In this document: one piece after another, positions 26,088-34,315 of the stretch
How the letters are laid out: each line of letters starts with the position of its first letter
Position numbering within the stretch: the stretch's first letter is position 1
IMG/VR virus record: IMGVR_UViG_3300018424_003353
Coordinates: 30,282-94,281 of that record
Strand: one strand, 5' to 3'
DNA: 64,000 bases
DNA from: a virus
Program-made: the position numbers and the translations under genes
Notes under the pieces: generated by a model
What the model saw: the letters and a program-made list of their open reading frames with translations, nothing else
Databases searched by the model: none
What the model was told of the DNA's origin: nothing

Positions 26088-27404
26088 TTAAATCTTTTCG
26101 CCAATTTCAAATCCGCGGAATGTTTTAAATCGCGGAAAACGTAGACTATATGTGCCGTCTTGATTTTGGGTAACAGCGTCTGCTCTAACCTCTACTAGAT
26201 TGCTGATAATAGCATCACGATGGTTCCAAAAATCATCGCGGTTAGCATCACTAAACCCACTACCGACATTAACGCGAATATCTTTTCCATCATCGGTCCC
26301 GGAGCATACAAACGCTCCCAATCTGCCTTCATTCCTGCCAGTACCTTCTTCAACATCTACTACCTCCAATGTTACTTCAATAAATGGCTTTGCTTTGAGC
26401 CAAGCATGAGTTCGTTTGCATTCGTATGGTGCATCAACATCCTTGATCATTACACCTTCGTAACCACCGTCTACAGCCGCTTTATTAAGCTCTACAAAGC
26501 GTTTTTGTCCTTCATCAGTGTCTAAGTCTACTGTTTCCCAGTCCAACGCTTGTACGTGCTTTAAGACGTCTTTATGCTCCTCTACCCAATGCTTGGTAAT
26601 AGCACTTCTAAACGACTGAGGCTTATCCCACTTACCGTTTTTAAAGTTACCTAGCGGAATAGTATCAAAAACGTGTAGTACAGCATCGCCTGCGGCTACG
26701 TTATCCTTACGATGTACTTGCTTCATTAGATCCTGGAAGTTTGAACTCATTACCTCACCGTCTAGCACCAGCGGATACGGCACAGGATACTCTTGCACCA
26801 CAGCACGAATTTCTTCAATGATGTGATCAAAGTTATGAAACTGTTTTCCGTTGCGGCTGTACATTTCAATCTTCTTGCCGTGACGATCGTGAATAACACA
26901 TAGTACACGAACGCCATCAAGTTTAACTTCGATCTGTTTCTTGCCAGTCATTTTCTTTTCGTGATTGGCTGAGTCATGTGCAAGAGCACAAGTGAATACA
27001 GGTACAGTACCAGGCACCACTTTGTTCACGGTCTTTTCACTTACTCCGCAACGTAGGTCCTTGATAAGGATACGACGATACCAATCATTCCACTGTTCTG
27101 TAGTAGCAACACTCATTGCTAATTCAATAGCATCACGAGCTGCGTGTCCTGTCAACGCACGAGCATTTAGATCGTGTGCCAAATCAAGAAAGACATCCCA
27201 TGACAAACCTTGTCCAGTTAATACATCTGAACGCACAGGAACCTGCTTTACACCAAAAGTGTACAGTGGATCTAGTGCCATACGCAATCCTTCAAAGAAC
27301 TCTGGAAGTCCTTCTTCGTGTGCCGCTCGTAGAATATCTTCTTTATTGATGCGACTGTTGTGGATTTCAAGTTGTCGGATAATGCTGTCTGGTTGCGTTC
27401 TCAT
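26088..27404 (-). CDS. ATP-dependent DNA ligase
   Basis: 438 residues. The adenylation motif EVKLDGVR is at residues 159-166 with K161 as the expected nucleophile. A later DGEV (motif III), EGVMIKD (motif IV) and the C-terminal OB-fold domain with FPRF complete the set. An N-terminal helical domain of about 150 residues resembles that of T4 gp30-type ligases. It seals nicks during phage replication and repair. It overlaps the upstream small gene by 38 bp, and a promoter-like pair lies inside that gene at 27470-27498. Confidence 0.92.
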   Translation of the reverse strand: MRTQPDSIIRQLEIHNSRINKEDILRAAHEEGLPEFFEGLRMALDPLYTFGVKQVPVRSDVLTGQGLSWDVFLDLAHDLNARALTGHAARDAIELAMSVATTEQWNDWYRRILIKDLRCGVSEKTVNKVVPGTVPVFTCALAHDSANHEKKMTGKKQIEVKLDGVRVLCVIHDRHGKKIEMYSRNGKQFHNFDHIIEEIRAVVQEYPVPYPLVLDGEVMSSNFQDLMKQVHRKDNVAAGDAVLHVFDTIPLGNFKNGKWDKPQSFRSAITKHWVEEHKDVLKHVQALDWETVDLDTDEGQKRFVELNKAAVDGGYEGVMIKDVDAPYECKRTHAWLKAKPFIEVTLEVVDVEEGTGRNEGRLGAFVCSGTDDGKDIRVNVGSGFSDANRDDFWNHRDAIISNLVEVRADAVTQNQDGTYSLRFPRFKTFRGFEIGEKI

Positions 27405-27564
27405 AATATTCTGGTTCCATGCCTAATGATTTGTGAAAGTCAAATACTTCATACCCTTTTAACATATATATTATAGCATCACGAGGGGGGCAGAGCAAGA
27501 GTTTTTCTTCCGTTTTCTTGCCCTGCTCCCATTTTTCAATGCTATAAAGACGATGTTCAATCAT
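27367..27564 (-). CDS. Hypothetical small protein
   Basis: 65 residues between the phosphoesterase and the DNA ligase, overlapping both (4 bp and 38 bp). It is soluble, aromatic and charged, and not recognised. The deep overlap with the ligase start is unusual, but the frame and ATGA coupling support it. Confidence 0.5.
   Translation of the reverse strand: MIEHRLYSIEKWEQGKKTEEKLLLCPPRDAIIYMLKGYEVFDFHKSLGMEPEYYENATRQHYPTT
27470..27498 (-). promoter_or_regulatory. Possible weak promoter for DNA ligase
   Basis: Minus strand TTGCTC, 17 bp, TATAAT. The -10 box is perfect and the -35 box weak. It lies inside the 65-residue gene, upstream of the ligase start at 27404. Confidence 0.35.
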
Positions 27565-28094
27565 CGTACTCTCAATTCCTCAATGTTAATTGGAGTGTAG
27601 TTGATTTGCTCAACACACACGCATTTGTGGAACTCAGTTGGCGATGGATTCTGGTGAATGTGTCCGTGTACGTTTACCATACTGCCTTCGCCGAATCTGT
27701 GACTTTCCGCCAATGTACTGTTGTGTACAGGAACGTGAGTCAACAACAATCCAAACTCTGGAAACATTCTCCACATGTCGATCTTGCCCCACCAGCCGCC
27801 AGCAGCGTGGAACTTGATGTTGTCGTGGTTACCGACGATCAAACGCTTCTGTCCGTTCAAGCGAGGCATGTTAGTGTCCATCCACTCTTGTTTGCGAGTG
27901 CCAAACAACACATCGCCCAAGTGGTACACTTTGTCACCTGGCTTGACTACACTGTTCCAGTTAGCAATCATAGTCTCGTTCATTTCGTCTACGTCCGCGA
28001 AGTTACGAGTAGGTTTGCCAACCTTGTCAGTGAAGTTTAAGATGTTGGCGTGATCAAAGTGTGTGTCACTGATTACCCAAATATCTCTTGCCAT
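27561..28094 (-). CDS. Calcineurin-like metallophosphoesterase
   Basis: 177 residues. All metal-site motifs are seen in order: SDTHFDH (residues 9-15), GDVLFG, GNHD, and GHIH near the end. Single-domain phage phosphoesterases of this size act on nucleic-acid or nucleotide phosphoesters; the substrate here is unknown. It has its own early-type promoter (28123-28151) and a GAGGG ribosome site, and begins a short run leading to the ligase. Confidence 0.88.
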   Translation of the reverse strand: MARDIWVISDTHFDHANILNFTDKVGKPTRNFADVDEMNETMIANWNSVVKPGDKVYHLGDVLFGTRKQEWMDTNMPRLNGQKRLIVGNHDNIKFHAAGGWWGKIDMWRMFPEFGLLLTHVPVHNSTLAESHRFGEGSMVNVHGHIHQNPSPTEFHKCVCVEQINYTPINIEELRVR

Positions 28095-28122
28095 AGTGTT
28101 ACCCTCTTATCTAATATTTGTT

Positions 28123-28151
28123 AGTTTAATTTCATTTAACTAGTTTGTCAA
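28123..28151 (-). promoter_or_regulatory. Early-type sigma70-like promoter
   Basis: Minus strand TTGACA (28151-28146), 17 bp, TAAACT (28128-28123). It precedes the phosphoesterase gene; its -35 box lies within the last codons of the upstream gene. Confidence 0.65.
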
Positions 28152-28844
28152 GTGGTTTATAATAAATTTGGCAACTTTTTTGAATGCATAACTATTCAAA
28201 TGACAACCGTCTTCTATACTAATGTCGTTTTTTAGCATACGATCATACTTTTTAATGTAGTTTGATGTTGCTTCTAGCCAAACACTTACATCAGCGTGTT
28301 TTAAGTTACCCATAAGTTTTAAGTCACCGCTGCCATCATGTACACTGTACTTTTCTGTGTCTATTGTACTATCTAAAAAATTTAGTATACTAGGTATAAC
28401 TACTTTGATGTTATGTGTTTTGTAGTTGTCTATTCTACTAAGTCCACCTAAACATAATACTTTAGTGTTGTATTGTAATTGAATAGCGTCTAATCTGTCA
28501 AGTATTTCTTTTTGTCTTGTAACTAGTATGTTTTCTAAATCTATGTGATGTGGAAGAGAATCTTCGTTTGAATCTCTTCTGTGTCGTAACAAATCACTTT
28601 GTATAAAAATAACACAAGGATAATTATGATATTCTAATGCACATTCTATGCTATCTAGTATATCGTAATTATTGTAGCCGCCACATGAAATGTTTTGTAC
28701 ACTAATATGTTCGTCTAGATGTGTAGCAAGTCCTTGATGTTCGTGCGGCACACCCCAGCTATCAGCACACAATAATACCTTACATGTCTTGTCTAGTAAA
28801 TGTGTATCTCGTGGTAGTTGATGTGTATCTAAACGTTTTTTCAT
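28140..28844 (-). CDS. SGNH/GDSL-hydrolase-like protein
   Basis: 234 residues. LLCADSWG near residue 30 matches the block-I Ser of SGNH hydrolases (GDS, here ADS), SCGGYNNYD gives a block-II Gly and an Asn, and DGCHLNSYAF matches the block-V DxxH pair. Such proteins hydrolyse esters, for example acetyl groups on sugars. The family is inferred from motif order; the substrate is unknown. It overlaps the gene upstream by 4 bp (ATGA). Confidence 0.6.
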   Translation of the reverse strand: MKKRLDTHQLPRDTHLLDKTCKVLLCADSWGVPHEHQGLATHLDEHISVQNISCGGYNNYDILDSIECALEYHNYPCVIFIQSDLLRHRRDSNEDSLPHHIDLENILVTRQKEILDRLDAIQLQYNTKVLCLGGLSRIDNYKTHNIKVVIPSILNFLDSTIDTEKYSVHDGSGDLKLMGNLKHADVSVWLEATSNYIKKYDRMLKNDISIEDGCHLNSYAFKKVAKFIINHLTN

Positions 28845-29221
28845 TGTTCTTTGGATTGCCTGTTCATTGCTTTTGTAAGTCCATACTTGCGTATGTCTCC
28901 GCTGAAAAGATGCAATTCGACTGCTTTCTTTTCATCAGTAACTACAATGCCATGACGTCCAACCCAATAAGGACAATTAATAAATCTGTCTAAAAAAATA
29001 ATAACTTGGCTAGTTATTTTAAAGTCTTTTGGAAAAGGAACATCGTATGTTTGTATTTGTAGTTCCTCGGTGATGAACATCATCCCTTCATCAGTTAATC
29101 TAAGGCCACCGTTAAGTCGTGTGTTTTGCCACCATACAGGCAAGTTTTGTTTTAAAGTAACTTCGTTAACTGCTTGTCCTGATGATCTTAGAAAAACTTT
29201 TGTAAGGGATTCTTTATTCAT
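28841..29221 (-). CDS. Hypothetical protein
   Basis: About 126 residues from ATG 29221; an in-frame GTG at 29227 is the alternative. It overlaps the upstream gene by 8 bp and the SGNH-like gene by 4 bp. The N-terminal half has short hydrophobic strands and the C-terminal part is charged. No family recognised. Confidence 0.55.
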   Translation of the reverse strand: MNKESLTKVFLRSSGQAVNEVTLKQNLPVWWQNTRLNGGLRLTDEGMMFITEELQIQTYDVPFPKDFKITSQVIIFLDRFINCPYWVGRHGIVVTDEKKAVELHLFSGDIRKYGLTKAMNRQSKEQ

Positions 29222-29507
29222 TTTCACTTTCTATTGTCCCCTGAGTAAGTTTATAAACGGCAAACTCGTCGGTGTCGAATAGAGTGTTTAATTTTTTTGA
29301 TAAGTTATGTGCGTGGCCTGGGTTAGAAAAACTTGTTTTCTTATATTTAGGTCCTGGATAGCTCGTTAACATATTAGAGCTTTTTAAGTTAAAAGGCTTT
29401 CCCTGGAAAAACACAGCCCAGATTGCTTCAGAGTCAAGAATTTGTTCTACTTTGTAAGTTTTCTTATTTACATGCTCTAATAGCACATTTGGTTTAGGTC
29501 TGCTCAT
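29214..29507 (-). CDS. Hypothetical small basic protein
   Basis: 97 residues. It is basic, with a K-x-Y-K-V-E-Q strand and an IWAVFFQGKPFNLK segment that looks like a small beta-sheet domain. I recall similar small proteins in marine T4-like phages without a named function. AAGGAA lies about 9 bp before the start, and a GATAAATA octamer 32 bp before it. Confidence 0.6.
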   Translation of the reverse strand: MSRPKPNVLLEHVNKKTYKVEQILDSEAIWAVFFQGKPFNLKSSNMLTSYPGPKYKKTSFSNPGHAHNLSKKLNTLFDTDEFAVYKLTQGTIESENE

Positions 29508-29538
29508 ATGCGTATTTCCTTAAAATAAACTACGCATA

Positions 29539-29546
29539 TATTTATC
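29539..29546 (-). promoter_or_regulatory. Candidate T4-like late promoter
   Basis: GATAAATA on the minus strand in the 45-bp gap upstream of the gene at 29507. The same gap holds an ATACGCATATG / CATATGCGTAG-like inverted repeat around 29503-29540. Confidence 0.45.
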
Positions 29547-29552
29547 CTTTTT

Positions 29553-29804
29553 TTAGCTTTTGCCCCAACCTGAACCGCCATCTAATTCAACGGTAATATC
29601 TTCTGTAGATGTGTTTGATGAAGAGTTTCTTAATAGATCTTCGTAGTTGCCTGCAAGTCTTGACATAACAATACCTAGAGTATTTGCTAGTGTACGAGCA
29701 GTTGCCATAGTAAGTTTTACTTCTTTCTGATTGGCTTTGTCTAACTGTTCAACAGTTTTAATAAACTGCTGTATTGGCAATGTATTCAATGGTTCACTTG
29801 GCAC
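29553..29804 (-). CDS. Hypothetical small protein, GTG start
   Basis: 83 residues. The start is a GTG at 29804 with AGGAG 7 bp upstream; the next in-frame ATG is 30 codons later and has no ribosome site. The first 60 residues are helical and leucine-rich, and the C-terminus is Ser/Gly-rich, ending GGSGWGKS. Not recognised. It overlaps the preceding gene by 11 bp. Confidence 0.55.
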   Translation of the reverse strand: MPSEPLNTLPIQQFIKTVEQLDKANQKEVKLTMATARTLANTLGIVMSRLAGNYEDLLRNSSSNTSTEDITVELDGGSGWGKS

Positions 29805-30261
29805 GACTCAACTCCTGACGCATTTCAATATCTGTTTTAAAAGGTCCTTTATATTCATATCGCTCAAGTGTAATTAGCTTAGGACAATGACTTTTAACCC
29901 AACCTTTGTCAAATTTAATAATATAGTAACCTGCACAATAAAGACTCTTTGACTTTTCACTTTTAGTAAACAGTGGAAGGTTGCGTTTCACATCATACAT
30001 AGTATTGTATGGTTTTCCGCTGGTTGTGTAACCATTAATTTCTTTTACATCATCAACACTAACAATTTTAGTTTTTGCTTCAAAAAAGTCAGGACCAAAT
30101 GTTTTGATAAGAGACTTTTTGCTATTGTAATTGCTTACACCTCTAGCACTACTAATCACATACTTGTTATTTTCATCTATACGTAACGTACCTACTCTAG
30201 TTCCTTGTTCTTCTAAGATCCAGAACTTCCCGTCAAGTATAGGCTTTGCTTTTACAGTCAT
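29794..30261 (-). CDS. Conserved phage protein of unknown function
   Basis: 155 residues, basic, strand-rich, with an N-terminal KFWILEEQGTRVGTLR hairpin and YEYKGPFKTDIEM at the C-terminus. Similar sequences occur next to rnh in several marine T4-like phages as I recall them. A nucleic-acid-binding role would fit the charge and the 4-bp overlap with the RNase H gene, but this is inferred. Confidence 0.6.
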   Translation of the reverse strand: MTVKAKPILDGKFWILEEQGTRVGTLRIDENNKYVISSARGVSNYNSKKSLIKTFGPDFFEAKTKIVSVDDVKEINGYTTSGKPYNTMYDVKRNLPLFTKSEKSKSLYCAGYYIIKFDKGWVKSHCPKLITLERYEYKGPFKTDIEMRQELSRAK

Positions 30262-31244
30262 ACAGGGTACCTCGCTGCCAATGGTTTAGAATATTGTTCT
30301 GCTTGGTCTGCAATACGTTGCATATCCCATTTAGCACAGAACTTCATTAAGCGTAATCCAACTTGTGCAATTTCTTTAGGTTGCACAGATGTTACGGTAT
30401 TATTTATAATCTCTCTAATCTCTGCAGGTTGTGCAGTCAAATCACAAAGAGTTACATTGCGATTGTAGTCATCTAGTACACGATGTTCATCGCCATTATG
30501 ATCAACCCAACGCTGTAGCATAAGATTATTCCAGTTAAAACCTTTCGTTGTTTTATCTTCGAACGCTTCAAGTAATCCAACTTTGTTTTTTGTGCCTTTT
30601 GTTCGTACACCTGGGTAAGCACTGAATACGTTATCACTAGTATCTCCTCGCATACATTTTTCAAACAGTAACCATTGTGGATCAGGAGCACCTTTAGGCT
30701 CACCTGTCTTTTTATCTATAACAGGTTGCTTTTTCTTATCGTCAAAGTAACCTTCATGTGTAATAATTGTATTGCTAACACCATTGTACTGTTTTACATT
30801 AGGTGCAATAAGTTGTGCAAAGTCACCATCTGTACTAATAATAACGTGATCGTCATCTGGATGATTTTGTACCCAACCTGCAATAAGATCATCTGCTTCT
30901 AGTTGCGGATGTCGAATCATTGTACAGTTAGTTTTAGTATCAATAAAATCTTTAAACTCATCAAAGATTTCCCAAAACACTTTATCTTCTTCTGCTTCAC
31001 GCGGATTCATTGCATCGCGTGTTTCTTGTCTGTTACGTTTGTATGGCTCGTAATAATCTTTACGCCAACTACGGCCTTCTAAACAAAACACCACATGATC
31101 TGCATTAAAGTCATTCCATGCTTTTTTAATGCTGTTAAGTGTAATGTGTAATGCCATACCTACTTTAGTATCTACATCGCCACGTACAACATGACGAGCT
31201 CTAAAGAAAGTGTTAGCAGTGTCTACTAATACATATGTACTCAT
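30258..31244 (-). CDS. rnh: RNase H / 5'-3' flap exonuclease (T4 Rnh-like)
   Basis: 328 residues of the FEN-1/PIN family. It has an N-terminal VDTANTFFRAR metal-site strand, the arch region with KRNRQETR, LEADDLIAGW, STDGDFAQL and GDTSDNVFSAYPGV, which together carry the acidic residues of the two-metal site. T4 RNase H removes RNA primers and adjacent DNA during lagging-strand synthesis. Length is close to that of T4 Rnh (305). It lies in a tight run with overlapping neighbours. Confidence 0.9.
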   Translation of the reverse strand: MSTYVLVDTANTFFRARHVVRGDVDTKVGMALHITLNSIKKAWNDFNADHVVFCLEGRSWRKDYYEPYKRNRQETRDAMNPREAEEDKVFWEIFDEFKDFIDTKTNCTMIRHPQLEADDLIAGWVQNHPDDDHVIISTDGDFAQLIAPNVKQYNGVSNTIITHEGYFDDKKKQPVIDKKTGEPKGAPDPQWLLFEKCMRGDTSDNVFSAYPGVRTKGTKNKVGLLEAFEDKTTKGFNWNNLMLQRWVDHNGDEHRVLDDYNRNVTLCDLTAQPAEIREIINNTVTSVQPKEIAQVGLRLMKFCAKWDMQRIADQAEQYSKPLAARYPV

Positions 31245-31954
31245 TTTTCAAATATTCTCTTCATTGATCGTTTAAACAGGTTGTACATGTCTTCTAACTT
31301 TAGTCCTGGATAGTAATCTTTTAAACTAGTTGCCTTTGCTTGTTCTTGCAGTAGTAGATGTTTGCGATCAGAATCTTCAACTCTAACAAGTTTTACAGTG
31401 TCGTCTGTTCTAAATCTAACTGCATACAAAGGATCACCTCTTTTAAATTTTACTTCTGTTACGCCAGGCTTTACAAAAAACGTAAAGTTAGTAGGTCTGC
31501 ACCATTTACTAATATTAAACTCACCTGGCATATTTGTCAAGTCTAAATTTACCAAAGGAGGCTGAACTATTTCCATTATAATGTTATCACCGTTGTTTAC
31601 AAAATAGTATTGTAATCCAACGTTTATGCAAGGTATTCCGTTCATTAGTTTGCTTTCAGGTGCATTTACATCTAAATAAGGACCAAGTGGTCTTGATTTT
31701 GATCTAGTATTGCTAATGCCCCAATGCTCGTCGCTGATTTTTCCAATTGTAAAATCAATAGGACTAGTAATATAGAATGTGTTTTTTACGTGGCTTGTAA
31801 ATGCAGGACATTTAAAAACATCCATAGTACCATACTTGTCTTTAAGATAAGACAATACAGGAACAGGTTCGTTAATCAAAAGATCATCTTCGAACAAGTT
31901 GCTTATTTGTTGTCTGGTACTGGACAACATTCCAAAATACTCAACAGTTTGCAT
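31241..31954 (-). CDS. Conserved phage protein of unknown function
   Basis: 237 residues, strand-rich, with NTFYITSPIDFTI, INVGLQYYFVN and VKPGVTEVKFKRGDPLYAVRF segments that suggest a beta-sandwich or jelly-roll with a G-x-P turn near the end. The C-terminal 45 residues are helical and basic. It overlaps rnh by 4 bp and forms TAATG with its upstream neighbour. Not assigned; a dUTPase-like fold was considered but its motifs are absent. Confidence 0.6.
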   Translation of the reverse strand: MQTVEYFGMLSSTRQQISNLFEDDLLINEPVPVLSYLKDKYGTMDVFKCPAFTSHVKNTFYITSPIDFTIGKISDEHWGISNTRSKSRPLGPYLDVNAPESKLMNGIPCINVGLQYYFVNNGDNIIMEIVQPPLVNLDLTNMPGEFNISKWCRPTNFTFFVKPGVTEVKFKRGDPLYAVRFRTDDTVKLVRVEDSDRKHLLLQEQAKATSLKDYYPGLKLEDMYNLFKRSMKRIFEK

Positions 31955-32349
31955 TAACTAACTTCGCTTTTGTCTTTGTCAATTGGCACTACGTTAATAT
32001 AACCCATTCCTCTATCAGATGATTGACCATCTTCTTCTAGCATTTGAATAACAATAGTTCTAAACCATTTGTCAACTATCTGTTCAGGAGTTTCACCTTT
32101 GTATCCTGCATCAAGTAACTGTTCAATAAACTCGTTGTTCCAATCAAGTTCAAAGAAACCGTTTCGAATATTATCAGGATTAATTTGTGTATCAAGTACA
32201 GCAACCCAAGGTTTGCCTTCTTTTGTTGCAGCCTGTTTTTCAGCCTCAAGAGCTTCTCGGCGAATTTCTTCCTGTGTCTTTTCTTTTACAGGTTCTTCAA
32301 TCTTAGATTTGATTCCTGCATCTCTTACTAGTTTACTCCACCATCCCAT
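31954..32349 (-). CDS. Hypothetical protein
   Basis: 131 residues. A basic N-terminus (WWSKLVRDAGIKSK) is followed by a charged helix of about 35 residues and a C-terminal alpha/beta part. Its ATG forms TAATG with the stop of a 38-residue gene upstream. Not recognised. Confidence 0.6.
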   Translation of the reverse strand: MGWWSKLVRDAGIKSKIEEPVKEKTQEEIRREALEAEKQAATKEGKPWVAVLDTQINPDNIRNGFFELDWNNEFIEQLLDAGYKGETPEQIVDKWFRTIVIQMLEEDGQSSDRGMGYINVVPIDKDKSEVS

Positions 32350-32465
32350 TACATATGTCTCCTTACACGTTCAACAAAAGCATCGTCAACATTGACTTTT
32401 GCTTTTGCTTGTTGTTCTTTTTCAAATTCGTCTGGGTCAAACGCATTCTCAAGTCCCCCACGCAT
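32349..32465 (-). CDS. Very small conserved-looking protein
   Basis: 38 residues, starting with MRGGLENAFDPDEFEKE. The frame is open much further upstream (to 32867), but that extension lies antiparallel-free inside queE in another frame and encodes a hydrophobic stretch unlike phage genes. The short form overlaps queE by only 17 bp and joins the next gene with TAATG, so it is preferred. Function unknown. Confidence 0.5.
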   Translation of the reverse strand: MRGGLENAFDPDEFEKEQQAKAKVNVDDAFVERVRRHM

Positions 32466-33342
32466 TTCCGAATAAGGATATGTGTAGTCGCGGCGTAAAC
32501 CGCCATCCTTTTTCCATGCAGACTTCTGCAACTTCTTTGACGTTGAGGTTGTATTCTTCACTGCGTCCGCCCAGCGGCATACAATATACCGGACATTGTA
32601 CCCCGGCGTCTCTGTAAGCCTCCACAGCTCTTTCAGCTTCTTCAATGTCGTCACGATTAGCGACAACAAACTTGAGATAAAGGTCACTACCGTCAACAAG
32701 GCTATACTCACGAGCGACAGCAGGCAGTATAGCAGTATCCCAAGGTTCTCCGCTAACACTAAGTTTTGGGGAACAAGACCACGTGACTGCAAATCTGTTT
32801 TGATCTGTGAGATAGTTGAAGAAATCATCATGTAGATGTTGTGTAGTGTTTGTTTCAAATGTAACATTTTTCAAGTCCTGCATCTTTGGATGCTCAAATA
32901 AATCGATGTATAACTTTTGCCATGCAAGCAAAGGCTCTCCACCTGTCATAATTAAATGGATATCTTGTCCATTATCCTGTGTCCACTTACCATTAGGAGT
33001 AAGTGACAATAAATGTTCAACAACTTCGTCTACTTCTTTAAGCATATTAAAGTCTTTAAACTCAGGATAGATACTTGCATATGTATCACAGCCTGTGTGA
33101 ATAATAGGTAAGTCGTTAAACTCCTTTGTAGTCTTGTGTACACCAGCATCGATAAGAGCCTTAACTTCGTCGTTATACTTCTTACCTTCTTTGTGCAGTG
33201 TCCATCTATCTTTTGTTTCGCCAGTACCAAAGTTCATGCAGCGAAAGTTACAACCAAAGGTACGTAGAAATACACTAGGTACTCCTACAAACTTACCTTC
33301 ACCTTGTACGCTATAAAATGCTTCTGAATATCTTAACTTCAT
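32449..33342 (-). CDS. queE: 7-carboxy-7-deazaguanine synthase (QueE) with split cluster motif
   Basis: 297 residues. QueE is the radical-SAM enzyme that contracts 6-carboxytetrahydropterin to 7-carboxy-7-deazaguanine. FYSVQGEG, G-PSVFLR and GCNFRC at the N-terminus and TGGEPLL are family hallmarks. The usual CxxxCxxC is interrupted: C31 and C35 are present, but the third Cys appears about 50 residues later in HTGCDTYAS (C85), which matches the CDT that normally follows the motif. The intervening insert is charged. It overlaps folE by 4 bp and is transcribed from the folE promoter. Family assignment is firm; the activity of the split cluster is inferred. Confidence 0.9.
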   Translation of the reverse strand: MKLRYSEAFYSVQGEGKFVGVPSVFLRTFGCNFRCMNFGTGETKDRWTLHKEGKKYNDEVKALIDAGVHKTTKEFNDLPIIHTGCDTYASIYPEFKDFNMLKEVDEVVEHLLSLTPNGKWTQDNGQDIHLIMTGGEPLLAWQKLYIDLFEHPKMQDLKNVTFETNTTQHLHDDFFNYLTDQNRFAVTWSCSPKLSVSGEPWDTAILPAVAREYSLVDGSDLYLKFVVANRDDIEEAERAVEAYRDAGVQCPVYCMPLGGRSEEYNLNVKEVAEVCMEKGWRFTPRLHISLFGNAWGT

Positions 33343-34025
33343 CGCGGTGCAAACTCCTGTTGCAGTTTAATGTTATCAAAGAACTCTTTCTTTGTACCTG
33401 CATCATCTTTGAAACTACCTTTTAGTACAGTTGTTTGTGTAAGACTACTGTGTGCCATAATGCCACGGTTCTCACAACAACCGTGTGTTGCTTGGATATA
33501 AACACCTAAGTGTTTAGCACCTGTTGCTTTTGCAATCTCACGTGCAATATCATTTGCAAGTTCTTCTTGCAGTGTGCCACGTCTAGCACACCACTGTGCA
33601 ATACGTGTATACTTTGACAAGCCAATTAGTTTGTCTGCGGCAATAATACCAATGTATGCTACACCGCTTACTGGTTGGTGATGATGTGAACACATGCTCT
33701 TTAGTTCTGAACGAACCACTAGCATACCTTCATAACGATCATCGCTGTCATTTGGAAATGCTGTTGCACTTGGAATAGGATCATATCGTCCACTCATAAT
33801 TTCATTAAAATACATCTTTGCAAGACGTCTTGCAGTACCTTTTGAGTTTGGATCATTATGTCGATCAATTACAAGTGAATCTAATACTTGCTCAAACGCT
33901 TCAGTTGCTTCTTCAATCAACTGTTCTTTGTCGCCCGCTTGTAGGACTTCTGAAATGTTGTCACCTGCCCAATAGCGGATACCAGCATCTTCTAGTTTTG
34001 CTTTAATTTGTAGTGCTTTGCTCAT
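33339..34025 (-). CDS. folE: GTP cyclohydrolase I
   Basis: About 228 residues. GTP cyclohydrolase I converts GTP to 7,8-dihydroneopterin triphosphate, the first step towards 7-deazaguanines (and folate). The zinc-site SMCSHHHQPV and the later GCCENRG are intact, as is the helical N-terminal part. ATG 34025 or a TTG one codon earlier could be the start; GGAG lies 8-11 bp upstream. It leads an operon with queE under a consensus promoter. Confidence 0.93.
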   Translation of the reverse strand: MSKALQIKAKLEDAGIRYWAGDNISEVLQAGDKEQLIEEATEAFEQVLDSLVIDRHNDPNSKGTARRLAKMYFNEIMSGRYDPIPSATAFPNDSDDRYEGMLVVRSELKSMCSHHHQPVSGVAYIGIIAADKLIGLSKYTRIAQWCARRGTLQEELANDIAREIAKATGAKHLGVYIQATHGCCENRGIMAHSSLTQTTVLKGSFKDDAGTKKEFFDNIKLQQEFAPR

Positions 34026-34071
34026 CAATGTTTTTACTCCGAGTTAAAGACGAGGATGTCTTATTGTTTAT

Positions 34072-34100
34072 AGTATACACTTATTTAGGTTTTATGTCAA
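34072..34100 (-). promoter_or_regulatory. Early-type sigma70-like promoter
   Basis: Minus strand TTGACA (34100-34095), 17 bp, TATACT (34077-34072), followed by a leader of about 40 nt. It drives folE and queE. Confidence 0.8.
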
Positions 34101-34102
34101 GT

Positions 34103-34315
34103 TTATTCTTTAAAATAACCGTCAATAACTTCCAAAACATCATGATACTTTGCTATTTCCATCATTTCTTTTTCAATTTCATCACCAATGTTTCCGTGTT
34201 CTCCAATTCCTACAGGATTGTTTAGTAGCACTTCTACGTTAATGCGATGTTTTTCAATGTGTCCTAGAGCATGATCTCTAGCAGCCTTCAGCAAATGCGA
34301 TCTCAAGTTGGTCAT
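34103..34315 (-). CDS. Conserved small phage protein
   Basis: About 70 residues from ATG 34315, chosen because AAGGA lies 7 bp upstream; ATG 34330 is open but lacks one. The sequence MTNLRSHLLKAARDHALGH and the acidic C-terminus are familiar from marine T4-like phages, where the protein has no assigned role. It overlaps the HIT gene by 38 bp. Confidence 0.6.
   Translation of the reverse strand: MTNLRSHLLKAARDHALGHIEKHRINVEVLLNNPVGIGEHGNIGDEIEKEMMEIAKYHDVLEVIDGYFKE

Noticed and set aside
26965-27426. Plus-strand open frame of 153 residues
   Set aside because: It is antisense to the DNA ligase, which has intact motifs; no independent support.
27606-28040. Plus-strand open frame of 144 residues
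   Set aside because: It is antisense to the phosphoesterase with all metal motifs; no start signals.
28118-28146. Inverted repeat between the phosphoesterase and the SGNH-like gene as a terminator
   Set aside because: The pairing is AT-rich and broken, with no U-tract; the bases are explained by the promoter at 28123-28151.
31512-31540. TTGACA-17-TAATAT within the gene at 31241
   Set aside because: The -10 box is weak and the site is inside a coding region without a nearby gene start.
31241-31954. dUTPase or dCTP-deaminase-like assignment
   Set aside because: Only a G-x-P turn is similar; the conserved motifs of these families are absent.
32466-32867. N-terminal extension of the frame ending at 32349, with a hydrophobic stretch
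   Set aside because: It lies entirely inside queE in another frame; the hydrophobic part is a by-product of queE codons. Only the last 38 residues were kept.
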